This document shows positions 14,777-22,239 of a stretch of DNA of 38,502 nucleotides, piece after piece. Position 1 is the stretch's first letter. Each line of letters opens with the position of its first letter. Below the pieces are notes generated by a model, which was not told where the DNA came from, searched no databases, and saw only the letters and a program-made list of their open reading frames with translations. The stretch comes from Candidatus Staskawiczbacteria bacterium RIFOXYB1_FULL_37_44 (GTDB taxonomy: Bacteria; Patescibacteriota; Minisyncoccia; Minisyncoccales; Staskawiczbacteraceae), in NCBI GenBank assembly GCA_001822065.1, contig MHPJ01000012.1, positions 1,125 through 39,626 on the forward strand. The letters run 5' to 3'. The position numbers and the translations under genes are program-made.

Positions 14777-15880
14777 TTATTTTTGAAAGGCGGCTTTTAG
14801 AAAATTATAAAAACGCGGGATATCAAAGCGTATTGTTATAAAAAGCGACAGCGCGATTAAAATTATAAAGAACACAATAGTAATGTTCTGCTCAATTTTT
14901 ACTGAAACCGGTTTTCCTTTAATTTTTTCAATAAGTAAAAAAATCAATTTTCCACCGTCCAATGCCGGAATTGGAAATAAATTAAATATGGCAATAAGCA
15001 CGGAAATTGTTCCTATAAAATATAGAAAAAATCCCGCTCCGTAGCTTACCGCGTTAGCCAAAAATACTGTAATGCCTAAAGGCCCGGCAAATTCTGCTCC
15101 TTGAGGCAGTCCTTTGCGTGAAACTAAATTTGCAAACACAGAATACAATCCAACAAAGGAGTTTACTGTTGTCTGCCAGGTATAAGCAATGCCTTTAATT
15201 GGGGCTTGATACCACGGATATTTTTGCGCAAGAGTTGCCATCCTTTCCAGCCCGACTCCCACAGAGCCTTGCCCGGCTGGCGGATTAACCCGCGGGGTTA
15301 AACTAAGATTAAAAACTTTTTCGTTTCTTTTAATCTTTATATCTACTGCCTGCCCGCCATTTTCTTTTGCAAAATCTTGAAAATCTTTTACTTTATTAAA
15401 ACCCAGCAATGTGTCGCCAACTCTTATGCCAGCCGCGCTTGCCGGAGAATTTTGCGCAACTTCAAGCACTTTAATTTGCACATTTGTGATTCCTTGAACA
15501 TCTTGGTCCCCCACGGGCAAATCGGCTCCAATTGCAAAAACAACAGAAAAAATAATTATGGCCGCAATCCAAAAAGCCGCCACTCCGCCAATTACAATTA
15601 AAAATCTTTGCCAAATTTTTAGATTTACAAAACTTCGCAAATCGTCCACCCCTCCCTCTTCTCCGTAAATTTTTACAAAAGCCCCAAGTGGCAGCCAATT
15701 TATTGAATAAATTGTTTCTCCAAATTTTTTGCCGTAAATTCTTGGCGGATATCCAATGCCAAACTCATCCACACGCACTCCAAATTTTTTGGCAATAATA
15801 AAATGCCCAAATTCATGTATTATCATTAGGGCGATCAGGCTCAAAAACGCGATTATAAGAATTAAAATTGAAGATAGCAT
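14777..15880 (-). CDS. rseP: Site-2 intramembrane zinc metalloprotease (RseP/RIP type)
   Basis: This family cleaves membrane-embedded substrates such as anti-sigma factors or leftover signal peptides. The 367-residue protein has the zinc motif HEFGH at residues 22-26 in the first membrane helix, a PDZ domain in the middle ('VAQNSPASAAGIRVGDTLLGF') and the C-terminal metal-binding motif 'NLFPIPALDGGK', with flanking membrane helices. The frame opens four codons earlier, but that ATG belongs to a dispersed repeat, so I start at MLSSIL (15880). A palindrome-rich stretch encodes 'RVNPPAGQGSVG' after the PDZ. It follows frr, with the repeat between them. Confidence 0.93.
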   Translation of the reverse strand: MLSSILILIIAFLSLIALMIIHEFGHFIIAKKFGVRVDEFGIGYPPRIYGKKFGETIYSINWLPLGAFVKIYGEEGGVDDLRSFVNLKIWQRFLIVIGGVAAFWIAAIIIFSVVFAIGADLPVGDQDVQGITNVQIKVLEVAQNSPASAAGIRVGDTLLGFNKVKDFQDFAKENGGQAVDIKIKRNEKVFNLSLTPRVNPPAGQGSVGVGLERMATLAQKYPWYQAPIKGIAYTWQTTVNSFVGLYSVFANLVSRKGLPQGAEFAGPLGITVFLANAVSYGAGFFLYFIGTISVLIAIFNLFPIPALDGGKLIFLLIEKIKGKPVSVKIEQNITIVFFIILIALSLFITIRFDIPRFYNFLKAAFQK

Positions 15881-15887
15881 GTGTTGC

Positions 15888-15961
15888 GTCATTGCGAGCG
15901 ATAGCGAAGCAATCTCTAATACATGTTTAGATTGCTTCGTCGCTACGCTCCTCGCAATGAC
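15888..15961. repeat. GTCATTGCGA-family repeat, copy 5
   Basis: A compact 74-nt copy whose arms pair almost throughout (GTCATTGCGAGCG...CGCAATGAC, with GAAGCAATCT/AGATTGCTTC inside). It fills the gap between frr and rseP. Confidence 0.88.
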
Positions 15962-15969
15962 GATAAGCT

Positions 15970-16527
15970 TTACAATAATTCGTTTTTCTTTTTCTCTACT
16001 AAATTTTTTATTTTTTCCTGAAAGTCGTCAACCACTTTTTGCAGTTCGTCTTTTCCCCGGAATTTTTCGTCTTCTGAAATTTCTTTAGCTTTTTGGGCTG
16101 CCTGAATTTTATTCCACGCATCTTCCCTGGCCCGCCGTATTACTTGCTTTGCCTGCTCTGCTTTTTCACCCAAAGTTTTTGATAAAGCATTCCTATATTC
16201 TTCTGTGAGCAAAGGCAAATTAAGCCGTATAATATTTTTATCAACAACCGCCGACATTCCCAGCCCGGACTGGGAAATTGCTTTTTCAATCGGCTCTATA
16301 TATGAAGCATCCCATGGCTGTATGGCAATTTGATTTGTTGAAGGAGTTGAAATTGCGCCAAGTTGTTTTAATGGAAACTTTTGTCCAAAGGCGCTCACTT
16401 CTATATCTTCCACCAAAGCCGGCGAAGCTCTGGATGTTCTTATTTTTTGCAATTCTCCCTCAAAAAACCTAAAAGCTTTTTCAAATTCAGGTTTTACACT
16501 GTTTATAAAATCTTTATAATTTGCCAT
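15970..16527 (-). CDS. frr: Ribosome recycling factor
   Basis: RRF works with EF-G to split the ribosome after termination. The 185-residue length is typical. Family signatures are 'LQKIRTSRASPALVEDIEV' in domain I, 'QLGAISTPSTNQIAIQPWDASYIEPIEKAI' in domain II, and the returning helices 'LPLLTEEYRNALSKTLGEKAEQAKQVIRRAREDAWNKI' and 'DELQKVVDDFQEKI'. It starts four bases after the holB-like gene and shares its operon with murA and mreB. Confidence 0.97.
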   Translation of the reverse strand: MANYKDFINSVKPEFEKAFRFFEGELQKIRTSRASPALVEDIEVSAFGQKFPLKQLGAISTPSTNQIAIQPWDASYIEPIEKAISQSGLGMSAVVDKNIIRLNLPLLTEEYRNALSKTLGEKAEQAKQVIRRAREDAWNKIQAAQKAKEISEDEKFRGKDELQKVVDDFQEKIKNLVEKKKNELL

Positions 16528-16531
16528 AAAT

Positions 16532-17290
16532 TTATAATTCCATTAATAATATTTCCAAAGCTAATTTTTGATTGACGTTTGTAAACATTAATTTGCTATT
16601 TATTTCTTCGGTTAATTCTAAAATTTTTTTATTTTTTAAAAGATCCTGCCTTAAATGTTTTTGTAAAACATATATAATTTCTTGAGCAGAAAGTTTTTCC
16701 CCGCCCGAGGCGGGTCCGCCTTGGGCGGGGAAATCAATTGACTTTACATATTTAAATTTGTCTGCAAAATCCGCATTTATAACCTGCAATAATTCTCCCA
16801 AAATTTTATTTTCTTTTTCGATTTTTTCTTTATTTTCCGGCAATCCTCCAGCGGGCGGATTCGGTTTGAAAAATTTCACAGTTTGGCATCGGGAAAAAAT
16901 TGTTGGTAAAAGCAAATCGGGTTTTGAAGAAATTAAAAAAATAATTGTCTGGCCTTTCGGTTCTTCAAGCGTTTTTAAAAAACAGCTTTGCGCTTCCTGA
17001 TTCATTAGGTGGGCATTGTCCACAATTACAATTTTAGCGCCACCGTTATACGACTTATATGCCAAAAAATTCTGCGCTTCCCTAATTTGCAAAATTTCTA
17101 TTTCACTTTTATCTTCTTTTTTTTCTATTATTTTTAAATCCGGAAACTTGCACCCAATAAATTCTGAAAATTCTTTCGCAAAAAGCTTTTTTCCAATTCC
17201 ATCTTGTCCTGTAAATAAATACGCGTGTGAAAGCTGATTTTGCTCAAACTTTTTTTTAAAAAATTCCCATTGTTTTTGATGCCCAACCAT
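16532..17290 (-). CDS. holB: DNA polymerase III clamp-loader delta' subunit (HolB-like)
   Basis: A clamp-loader AAA+ ATPase-like subunit that helps place the sliding clamp on DNA. Visible features are 'HAYLFTGQDGIGKKLFAKEF' (Walker A-like), 'KIVIVDNAHLMNQEAQSCFLKTLEEP' (Walker B region and sensor), and the SRC motif in 'PTIFSRCQTVKF'. There is no four-cysteine zinc module. At 252 residues it is shorter than E. coli delta' (334), having lost much of the C-terminal collar. Two repeat-encoded insertions are visible: 'NPPAGG' and 'AQGGPASGG'. It lies two bases downstream of mreB2. Confidence 0.88.
   Translation of the reverse strand: MVGHQKQWEFFKKKFEQNQLSHAYLFTGQDGIGKKLFAKEFSEFIGCKFPDLKIIEKKEDKSEIEILQIREAQNFLAYKSYNGGAKIVIVDNAHLMNQEAQSCFLKTLEEPKGQTIIFLISSKPDLLLPTIFSRCQTVKFFKPNPPAGGLPENKEKIEKENKILGELLQVINADFADKFKYVKSIDFPAQGGPASGGEKLSAQEIIYVLQKHLRQDLLKNKKILELTEEINSKLMFTNVNQKLALEILLMEL
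16699..16730. repeat. GPASG palindromic element inside holB
   Basis: CCCCGCCC...GGGCGGGG with an inner CCCGCC/GGCGGG hairpin, encoding 'AQGGPASGG' in frame. It has the same organisation as the proS copy, with base changes that keep the arms paired. Confidence 0.78.
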
Positions 17291-17291
17291 T

Positions 17292-18299
17292 TTACTTTTT
17301 TGACATTACAACTTTTTTGTACTCTTCTAAATGTTCCAAAACTGTTCCCGTTCCTTTTACCACGCAAAACAAGGGTTCTTCGGCAACAAAACACGGCACG
17401 CCAGTGCTTTGGGCGACCAATTCGTTTATTTTTGGAAGCAACGCTCCTCCGCCTGCCATTATAATTCCTTTGTTCATAATATCGGCAGAAAGTTCGGGTG
17501 GAGTTTCGGCCAATACATGTTTTGCAGCCATAACAATTTCTGCCAGCACATCGGAAATTGCTTCGCAAACTTCGTTATTTGAAATTTTGATGTTTCTTGG
17601 CAGGCCCAAAATTAAATCTCGGCCCTGTATTTCCAAAAATCTTAATTCTCTTTGCGGAAGCGCGGTTCCAACTTTTATTTTTATTTCTTCAGCCGATTGC
17701 GTTCCAATTGCCAAATTATATTTCTTTTTTATATATTCAGTTATTGCGGCATCAATTTTATCACCGGCAATCCGCACCGAATGCCATGTTACAATTCCGC
17801 CAAGAGAAATTACCGCCACTTCGGAAGTTCCTCCGCCAATATCAATTATCATATGCCCTGAACACGAGTTAATTGGAATGCCTGCTCCAATTGCCGCCAA
17901 AATTGGTTCTTTGGCAACATAGGCAGATTTCGCTCCCGCCGACAAGGCCGCCTCAATTACAGCTCTTCTTTCTGTGCTTGTAATTCCGGCAGGAACAGAA
18001 ATAACCAATTCCGGCTTTAAAAATTTTAGTTTAGTTGAGGTTTTATTTATAAAATAACGCATCATCGCCTGCGTAACCCTATAGTCCGCGATAACTCCGT
18101 CCTTTAACGGCCTGTAAACTTTTATATCGGCGGGAGTTCGGCCGATCATTTCTTTTGCGTGCTCGCCGACTGCCAAAATTTTATTGTCGGCTAAAGAAAT
18201 TGCCACCACCGACGGCTCATATAAAACAACTCCCTTGCCATGGACATAAACAAGAGAGTTACAAGTTCCTAAATCAATTGCTATTTTATTATTAAACAT
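17292..18299 (-). CDS. mreB: Rod-shape actin homologue MreB (second copy)
   Basis: A 335-residue MreB paralogue. It has 'AIDLGTCNSLVYVHGKGVVLYEPS', 'HMIIDIGGGTSEVAVISLGGIV' and 'GIIMAGGGALLPKI' for nucleotide binding, and 'KEPILAAIGAGIPI'. It lacks the N-terminal extension of the first copy and differs in the segment between the second phosphate motif and the C-terminus ('KHVLAETPPELSADIMNKG'). It lies directly between murA and the holB-like gene with gaps of two to three bases, so it is expressed with wall synthesis. Mbl- or MreBH-like specialisation is possible but cannot be decided from sequence. Confidence 0.93.
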   Translation of the reverse strand: MFNNKIAIDLGTCNSLVYVHGKGVVLYEPSVVAISLADNKILAVGEHAKEMIGRTPADIKVYRPLKDGVIADYRVTQAMMRYFINKTSTKLKFLKPELVISVPAGITSTERRAVIEAALSAGAKSAYVAKEPILAAIGAGIPINSCSGHMIIDIGGGTSEVAVISLGGIVTWHSVRIAGDKIDAAITEYIKKKYNLAIGTQSAEEIKIKVGTALPQRELRFLEIQGRDLILGLPRNIKISNNEVCEAISDVLAEIVMAAKHVLAETPPELSADIMNKGIIMAGGGALLPKINELVAQSTGVPCFVAEEPLFCVVKGTGTVLEHLEEYKKVVMSKK

Positions 18300-18302
18300 A
18301 TT

Positions 18303-19592
18303 TTATTTTACTCTTTTGATATCGGCTCCAATTTTTTGCAAACGCTCTTCAATTTTTTCATACCCCCTATCCACTTGATAAGCATTATTTATCACAGTCG
18401 TGCCTTGCGCCACAAGACCTGCAATAATTAGCGCGGCTCCCGCCCGCAGATCCAAACTTGGCACTTCAATTCCCTGCAAATGCGTTGGACCGTTAATAAT
18501 TGCGCGGTGCGGATCGCAAAAAATTATATCTGCTCCCATTTTATTCAATTCTTCCAAGTATTTCAACCTGCCTTCGTATAATGGATCGTGTATTAAAGTT
18601 CCTCCTTTTGTTTGAGTTGCCAAAACTCCAAACAACGGCAGCAAGTCCGTGCTAATTCCCGGGTGCGGCATGCTTTGAATTTTATCAATTACAATTTTTG
18701 GCGAATACAAAACTTTTACAGACCTCTCACCGGGAAATTCTAAATTTGCCCCAATATTTTTTAATTTTTTAAAAAACAAAGTAAGGTGCTCCGCATCAAC
18801 ATTTTTTATTAAAACCTCTCCTTTTATTGCCAAGGCCATCAAAATAAAAGTACCTGCTTCAATCGGATCAGAAACAATATTATAATTAAATCCTTTCAAT
18901 TTTTCTTTTCCGATAACTTCAAAAATGTGTGGACCTGAAAATTTAATTTTAGCTCCCATTTTCTTTAAAACTTTTGCAACTTCCTGCACCTGATAGTCTT
19001 GGTCGGCAATTTTTAAAGTTGTTTTTTTATTTTGCGAAGCTGCAAACAGCAAAACATTTTCTGTAGCTGTTACCGAAAATTCATCTAAAATAACCTCGTC
19101 ATTGCGAGGAGCGGAGCGACGTGGCAATCCAGAGTTTTGCTCTTTCGCAAACTGATAAAATTTTCCGCTTTGTTTTACATTTACTCCCATTTGCAAAAAC
19201 GCGTCAAAATGCGTGTCCAAAGGACGCGCTCCAATAATACATCCACCAGGGGTTGCAGTTTTAAAATTATCAAACCGCGCCAGTAAAGCTCCCCACAGCA
19301 AAACAGAACCCCTAAAATTACTGACTATTTCATTAGACAATTTCTTGGGGTCAATATTTTCGCAAGTTATTTTTATTTTATTTATGCTCAGCCATTTCAC
19401 AGTTGCTCCCATTTTTTCCAAAATGCCAATCATTTTGAAAACATCTTCCACCAGCGGAATATTTCCAATTATACAAGGTTCTTTTGTCAACATTGAAGCA
19501 ACCAAAACCGGAAAGGCAGTATTTTTTGAGCCCATTACTTCAATTTCTCCCATTAATTTATTCCCTCCGTTTATGACAAATTTTTCTTGCAT
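18303..19592 (-). CDS. murA: UDP-N-acetylglucosamine 1-carboxyvinyltransferase
   Basis: MurA catalyses the first committed step of peptidoglycan synthesis, adding enolpyruvate from PEP to UDP-GlcNAc. The 429 residues hold the family start ('INGGNKLMGEIEVMGSKNTAFPVL'), the catalytic Cys118 in 'PGGCIIGARPLD' and the 'DLRAGAALIIAGL' segment. Residues 155-165 (GLPRRSAPRND) are an 11-codon in-frame piece of the GTCATTGCGA dispersed repeat, placed between strands before 'EVILDEFSVTATENV'. The promoter TTGATA-N17-TAATAT ends nine bases before the ATG. It appears to be the first gene of murA-mreB2-holB-frr-rseP. Confidence 0.96.
   Translation of the reverse strand: MQEKFVINGGNKLMGEIEVMGSKNTAFPVLVASMLTKEPCIIGNIPLVEDVFKMIGILEKMGATVKWLSINKIKITCENIDPKKLSNEIVSNFRGSVLLWGALLARFDNFKTATPGGCIIGARPLDTHFDAFLQMGVNVKQSGKFYQFAKEQNSGLPRRSAPRNDEVILDEFSVTATENVLLFAASQNKKTTLKIADQDYQVQEVAKVLKKMGAKIKFSGPHIFEVIGKEKLKGFNYNIVSDPIEAGTFILMALAIKGEVLIKNVDAEHLTLFFKKLKNIGANLEFPGERSVKVLYSPKIVIDKIQSMPHPGISTDLLPLFGVLATQTKGGTLIHDPLYEGRLKYLEELNKMGADIIFCDPHRAIINGPTHLQGIEVPSLDLRAGAALIIAGLVAQGTTVINNAYQVDRGYEKIEERLQKIGADIKRVK
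19098..19130. repeat. GTCATTGCGA-family half-copy inserted in murA
   Basis: This 33-nt left half of the dispersed repeat (GTCATTGCGAGGAGCGGAGC through GGCAATCC) lies within the murA reading frame. It encodes exactly 11 residues without breaking the gene. Confidence 0.85.
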
Positions 19593-19601
19593 AATAATAT
19601 G

Positions 19602-19630
19602 ATATTAACTCAAAAAAGACAGAATATCAA
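19602..19630 (-). promoter_or_regulatory. murA promoter
   Basis: Minus strand TTGATA (19630-19625), 17-nt spacer, TAATAT (19607-19602), nine bases before the murA ATG. The -35 box overlaps the stop codon of the phosphatase gene. No ribosome-binding site fits in the gap. Confidence 0.65.
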
Positions 19631-20436
19631 GCCTCAAATTTTACAGAAATAAATGTACGGTCTGCGCCGAATTTCTGATCGTTTTCTTCGGCTTTTTGCA
19701 AAACAACGCTGTTTAATTTTTTCTTATCTCCTTCTCGTAAAATTTTAACAAAACCCTTATCTTTTAATAATTCGAAAAACCCGTCCGTGTAAAAAATTAC
19801 TAAATCATTTTTATTTAGTTTTATATTTCCAAATTTATAATAATTTTTCACGCCCTCTTCTCCGCTAAAGCTTCCATATCCTTTTTTATTTGGATTGTTT
19901 CTAAAATCCCTATGAATAATTAATGCTCTTTTTTCTTTTGACAAATTTTCCCAATCTTTATACATTCCTTTAAATTTTTTTAAAGCTGGGGCCACCATAT
20001 CTTTTGTCTGAAATTTTTTCTTATTATTTTTATCAAAAATTATCAATCCACAATCGCCCGTGTAACCATAAAACAGTTTATTTTTTAAAATATATCCAAC
20101 AACTCCAACCGTATCAAGCCAATCATATTCTACATAATTTAATTTTTCATCAATTCCGTATTTTATATTTAATTCTTTAATTTTTCCGTTGGCAAAATTA
20201 AAAGCTTTTTCTAAATCCAAATTCTTTTCTAAAAATTTCACCGCGCTTTTACAAAATATTTCAGCCGATTCTTTGGCGCCGTTTGGGAAAGCATATTTTC
20301 CATTTTTAAAATGCGACTGCGTAACACCGTCGGCCACAGCAAAAATTGGGAATTTTTTTGAAAATAAATAAAAGTCTTCATTTGGCTTTTCGTCAAATTT
20401 AATAAAATCACCATAAGTTGCGTAAAATAATTTCAT
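19627..20436 (-). CDS. PP2C-family protein phosphatase
   Basis: A metal-dependent Ser/Thr phosphatase of the PP2C/SpoIIE fold, soluble, 269 residues. The metal-binding motifs appear in order: 'NEDFYLF', 'FAVADGVTQSHF', 'YGYTGDCGLIIF', 'LVIFYTDGFFELL' and 'GADRTFISVKF'. The HTH/kinase partner usually seen beside such genes is absent, so the substrate is unknown. The frame can be read from a GTG five codons upstream. I choose ATG 20436 because TTGTTT-N16-TATTAT ends six bases before it, which puts the GTG upstream of the probable transcription start. It is transcribed divergently from the YfiH-like gene. Confidence 0.85.
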   Translation of the reverse strand: MKLFYATYGDFIKFDEKPNEDFYLFSKKFPIFAVADGVTQSHFKNGKYAFPNGAKESAEIFCKSAVKFLEKNLDLEKAFNFANGKIKELNIKYGIDEKLNYVEYDWLDTVGVVGYILKNKLFYGYTGDCGLIIFDKNNKKKFQTKDMVAPALKKFKGMYKDWENLSKEKRALIIHRDFRNNPNKKGYGSFSGEEGVKNYYKFGNIKLNKNDLVIFYTDGFFELLKDKGFVKILREGDKKKLNSVVLQKAEENDQKFGADRTFISVKFEA

Positions 20437-20442
20437 ATTTTT

Positions 20443-20470
20443 ATAATACACAATTTTCTTGTAAAAACAA
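20443..20470 (-). promoter_or_regulatory. Promoter of the PP2C phosphatase gene
   Basis: Minus strand TTGTTT (20470-20465), 16-nt spacer, TATTAT (20448-20443), six bases before the ATG at 20436. It overlaps the divergent promoter for the plus-strand gene. Confidence 0.6.
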
Positions 20471-20486
20471 AATTTTCTGCTAAAAT
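20459..20486 (+). promoter_or_regulatory. Promoter of the YfiH-like gene
   Basis: TTGTAA (20459-20464), 16-nt spacer, TAAAAT (20481-20486), preceded by TGC. The start codon is 28 bases further on and has a clear ribosome-binding site (GAAAGGG, five bases before the ATG), so this is a leadered transcript. Confidence 0.65.
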
Positions 20487-20514
20487 ATAGAAAGCTCCTT
20501 TAGAAAGGGAAAAT

Positions 20515-21306
20515 ATGAAAACAATACCAAGACTACGCCACAAAATTTTGGGGATAGAGCATGGTAATTTCAGCCCTTCTCTGCAATCCAGAGAGCAGTT
20601 TTTGGTTCAAATGGAAATGGCAAAAGGGCTTCTTAGCAAGTCTATTACAACAATATTTGCGCCGTCCGTCGGCTTCACAAACAAGCTTGCTGAATTTGGA
20701 CAAGATGACGATGTTTTTACGCCTTGGCTCGTCAGGACAAAAAACAAGGCAGACGCGGGTTTAACACAAAAACCAGGTGTTGCCATTGCGTTTTGCAACG
20801 CCGATTGCCCCATTATCTGCCTATGGCAAGACACAAAACTTGCGGTTTTGCACGGCGGATATCGGTGCCTAATAAGGGAAAATCCCGCCGAAAATGGGAT
20901 TTTGGAAACCGCAATGCAAAAGCTTGATCCTGCCAAAACAAGCGCGTTCATTTTTGGAGGGATTGGCCCGTGTTGCTGGGTTCCGGAAAATGATAAGCCT
21001 GAAATACAAAATCCAAATCTGTGCAGGCATCCAGAATTTTTGACAAAAAGCTTAAGTAAAACCACACGCAGTCCGCTTGGAAAAAATTTAGTTTCAGTAG
21101 ACCTGTACAAACTTTCACGATTGATTCTGCTCAAAGAAGGATTTTTGGCAGAAAAAATCGGCTGGAATCCAACTTGCACCTGCTGCTATTCTGTCCAAGA
21201 TAACGGCGAGCCAGCCTACTGGTCGCACATAAGATTTCTGGCAGAACAAAAAGCTGAGCAAAAAACTATTGACGGCCGTAATTTCACCGTCGCATGGCTA
21301 GAGTAA
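20515..21306 (+). CDS. YfiH/PgeF (DUF152, laccase-domain) family protein, divergent
   Basis: The family includes peptidoglycan-editing and purine-nucleoside-active enzymes with a Cys/His metal site. Visible matches are 'KADAGLTQKPGVAIAFCNADCPIICLWQDTKLAVLHGGYR' (the 'ADC' cysteine and the 'HaGwR' histidine), 'GGIGPCCW', and the end 'YWSHIRFLAEQK....GRNFTVAWL', which mirrors the usual 'SyRRd..tGR'. The family's earlier 'Q.H' histidine is not evident ('FAPSVGF' occupies that part), so the metal site may be altered. At 263 residues the length is normal. The gene is visibly richer in G+C than its neighbours and has its own promoter, ribosome-binding site and terminator, all consistent with transfer. 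Confidence 0.75.
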   Translation: MKTIPRLRHKILGIEHGNFSPSLQSREQFLVQMEMAKGLLSKSITTIFAPSVGFTNKLAEFGQDDDVFTPWLVRTKNKADAGLTQKPGVAIAFCNADCPIICLWQDTKLAVLHGGYRCLIRENPAENGILETAMQKLDPAKTSAFIFGGIGPCCWVPENDKPEIQNPNLCRHPEFLTKSLSKTTRSPLGKNLVSVDLYKLSRLILLKEGFLAEKIGWNPTCTCCYSVQDNGEPAYWSHIRFLAEQKAEQKTIDGRNFTVAWLE

Positions 21307-21343
21307 TTCTTGCTCCTATGCATAGGTGCACAGTAGCAGGATG

Positions 21344-21378
21344 TCGCACAATACAAAATAAATTGTGCGATTTTTTTT
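21344..21378 (+). terminator. Rho-independent terminator of the YfiH-like gene
   Basis: Stem TCGCACAAT/ATTGTGCGA with a 9-nt loop, followed by eight T's. Confidence 0.9.
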
Positions 21379-21389
21379 GGAAAAATTAT

Positions 21390-21424
21390 AAAAAAAATGG
21401 GCTTCCCTATTTCTAAGAAAGCCC
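21390..21424 (-). terminator. Rho-independent terminator of the DUF218 gene
   Basis: On the minus strand a GGGCTT...AAGCCC stem is followed by ATTTTTTTT. It faces the plus-strand terminator next to it. Confidence 0.8.
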
Positions 21425-21462
21425 GAAGCGCTAAGCGTCCCCCGCGAAGGAATTTCCCCCGT

Positions 21463-22118
21463 CTATAAATCCATTAAGGCACTCAGCGATTCGCTATTAG
21501 AAAGCAACCGTCTCATCCAATTTAATGGATACTGCTTGCCGCCCTTGGGCGTGCCATAATACTCACAAACCCGATCAATCTGACCGTTGTCTGCCAAAAT
21601 GTTTTCGACAAAAAGCGGTTCCACGACAAGGCCGGCTTTCAAAAAAACCGGCAACGCCTTCTCCATGTGATACAAGAGTGTGAGGATGGCGATACTCTCA
21701 TTTCCAGTGAACGCCGGACGCCGCCGAAGCAGAATCTTCAGAATCTCGGCGTTCTCCTCCGTGGTTGACGACATTGTCTCAGCGAAAATCCGGCTGGACT
21801 CAACGCCGTAGTCGCACACGAGAATCTCCTTTATCACTGCCGCTTCCGACTTCCTATGGAAATCTGAATTAGCAAACGCTACGAAAGAAAAGTCGGCAGG
21901 CTTGAGGATTTTCTGGTCGTCATATCGAACTCCGAAGTTCGATCCGCCAGTAATGATCAACCTCTCTGCGACCTCCATCTTAAGGGTAATCGCAGACGCT
22001 TCGGTTCGCATCGCTGTATGGGGCGCCAACGAGTAATGACCGGATTCGGGTGCTTCCCCTCATCGTTTTTGGTAAACATTACCTGTGACCCAAGCTGAAC
22101 CACCAAATCGTATTTCAC
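21463..22118 (-). pseudogene. YdcF/SanA-like DUF218 protein, broken by a frameshift
   Basis: The upstream frame reads 'MKYDLVVQLGSQVMF' from GTG 22118, which has a good AAGGAG site eight bases before it, and continues to about 22035. The family then continues in the -1 frame: 'LAPHTAMRTEASAITLKMEVAERLIITGG ... SEAAVIKEILVCDYGVESSRIFAETMSSTTEENAEIL'. Together they make one DUF218 domain (possible envelope-related function; YdcF/ElyC relatives). One base appears to be missing near 22025-22040 and no slippery sequence is seen there. It is either a recent pseudogene or a sequencing error. Base composition is GC-rich relative to the window. Confidence 0.7.
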
Positions 22119-22169
22119 GGCTTCATCTCCTTCAAAGAACAGGTAAACAAAATTCAAACCCTATTATTT

Positions 22170-22198
22170 ATCTTACCATTCTATAGTGTAGTTGTCAA
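22170..22198 (-). promoter_or_regulatory. Promoter of the DUF218 gene
   Basis: Minus strand TTGACA (22198-22193), 17-nt spacer, TAAGAT (22175-22170) preceded by TGG. The start codon is about 50 bases away, with a Shine-Dalgarno sequence. This is the best-matched promoter in the window. Confidence 0.75.
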
Positions 22199-22200
22199 TA

Positions 22201-22229
22201 GTGAAATCTGCAAAGTTCTGTGATAGCAT
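22201..22229 (+). promoter_or_regulatory. Promoter of the PEGA-domain gene
   Basis: GTGAAA (22201-22206), 17-nt spacer, and the extended -10 motif TGATAGCAT (22221-22229). It ends ten bases before ATG 22240, so the message is leaderless or nearly so. Confidence 0.55.
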
Positions 22230-22239
22230 TATTATAAAT

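Noticed and set aside
20607-21179. Antisense 190-codon frame inside the YfiH-like gene
   Set aside because: The plus-strand frame carries the family motifs, ribosome-binding site and terminator; the antisense frame does not resemble a protein.
21463-22118. Programmed frameshift in the DUF218 gene
   Set aside because: No slippery heptamer or stimulatory signal is visible at the junction; a lost base is simpler.
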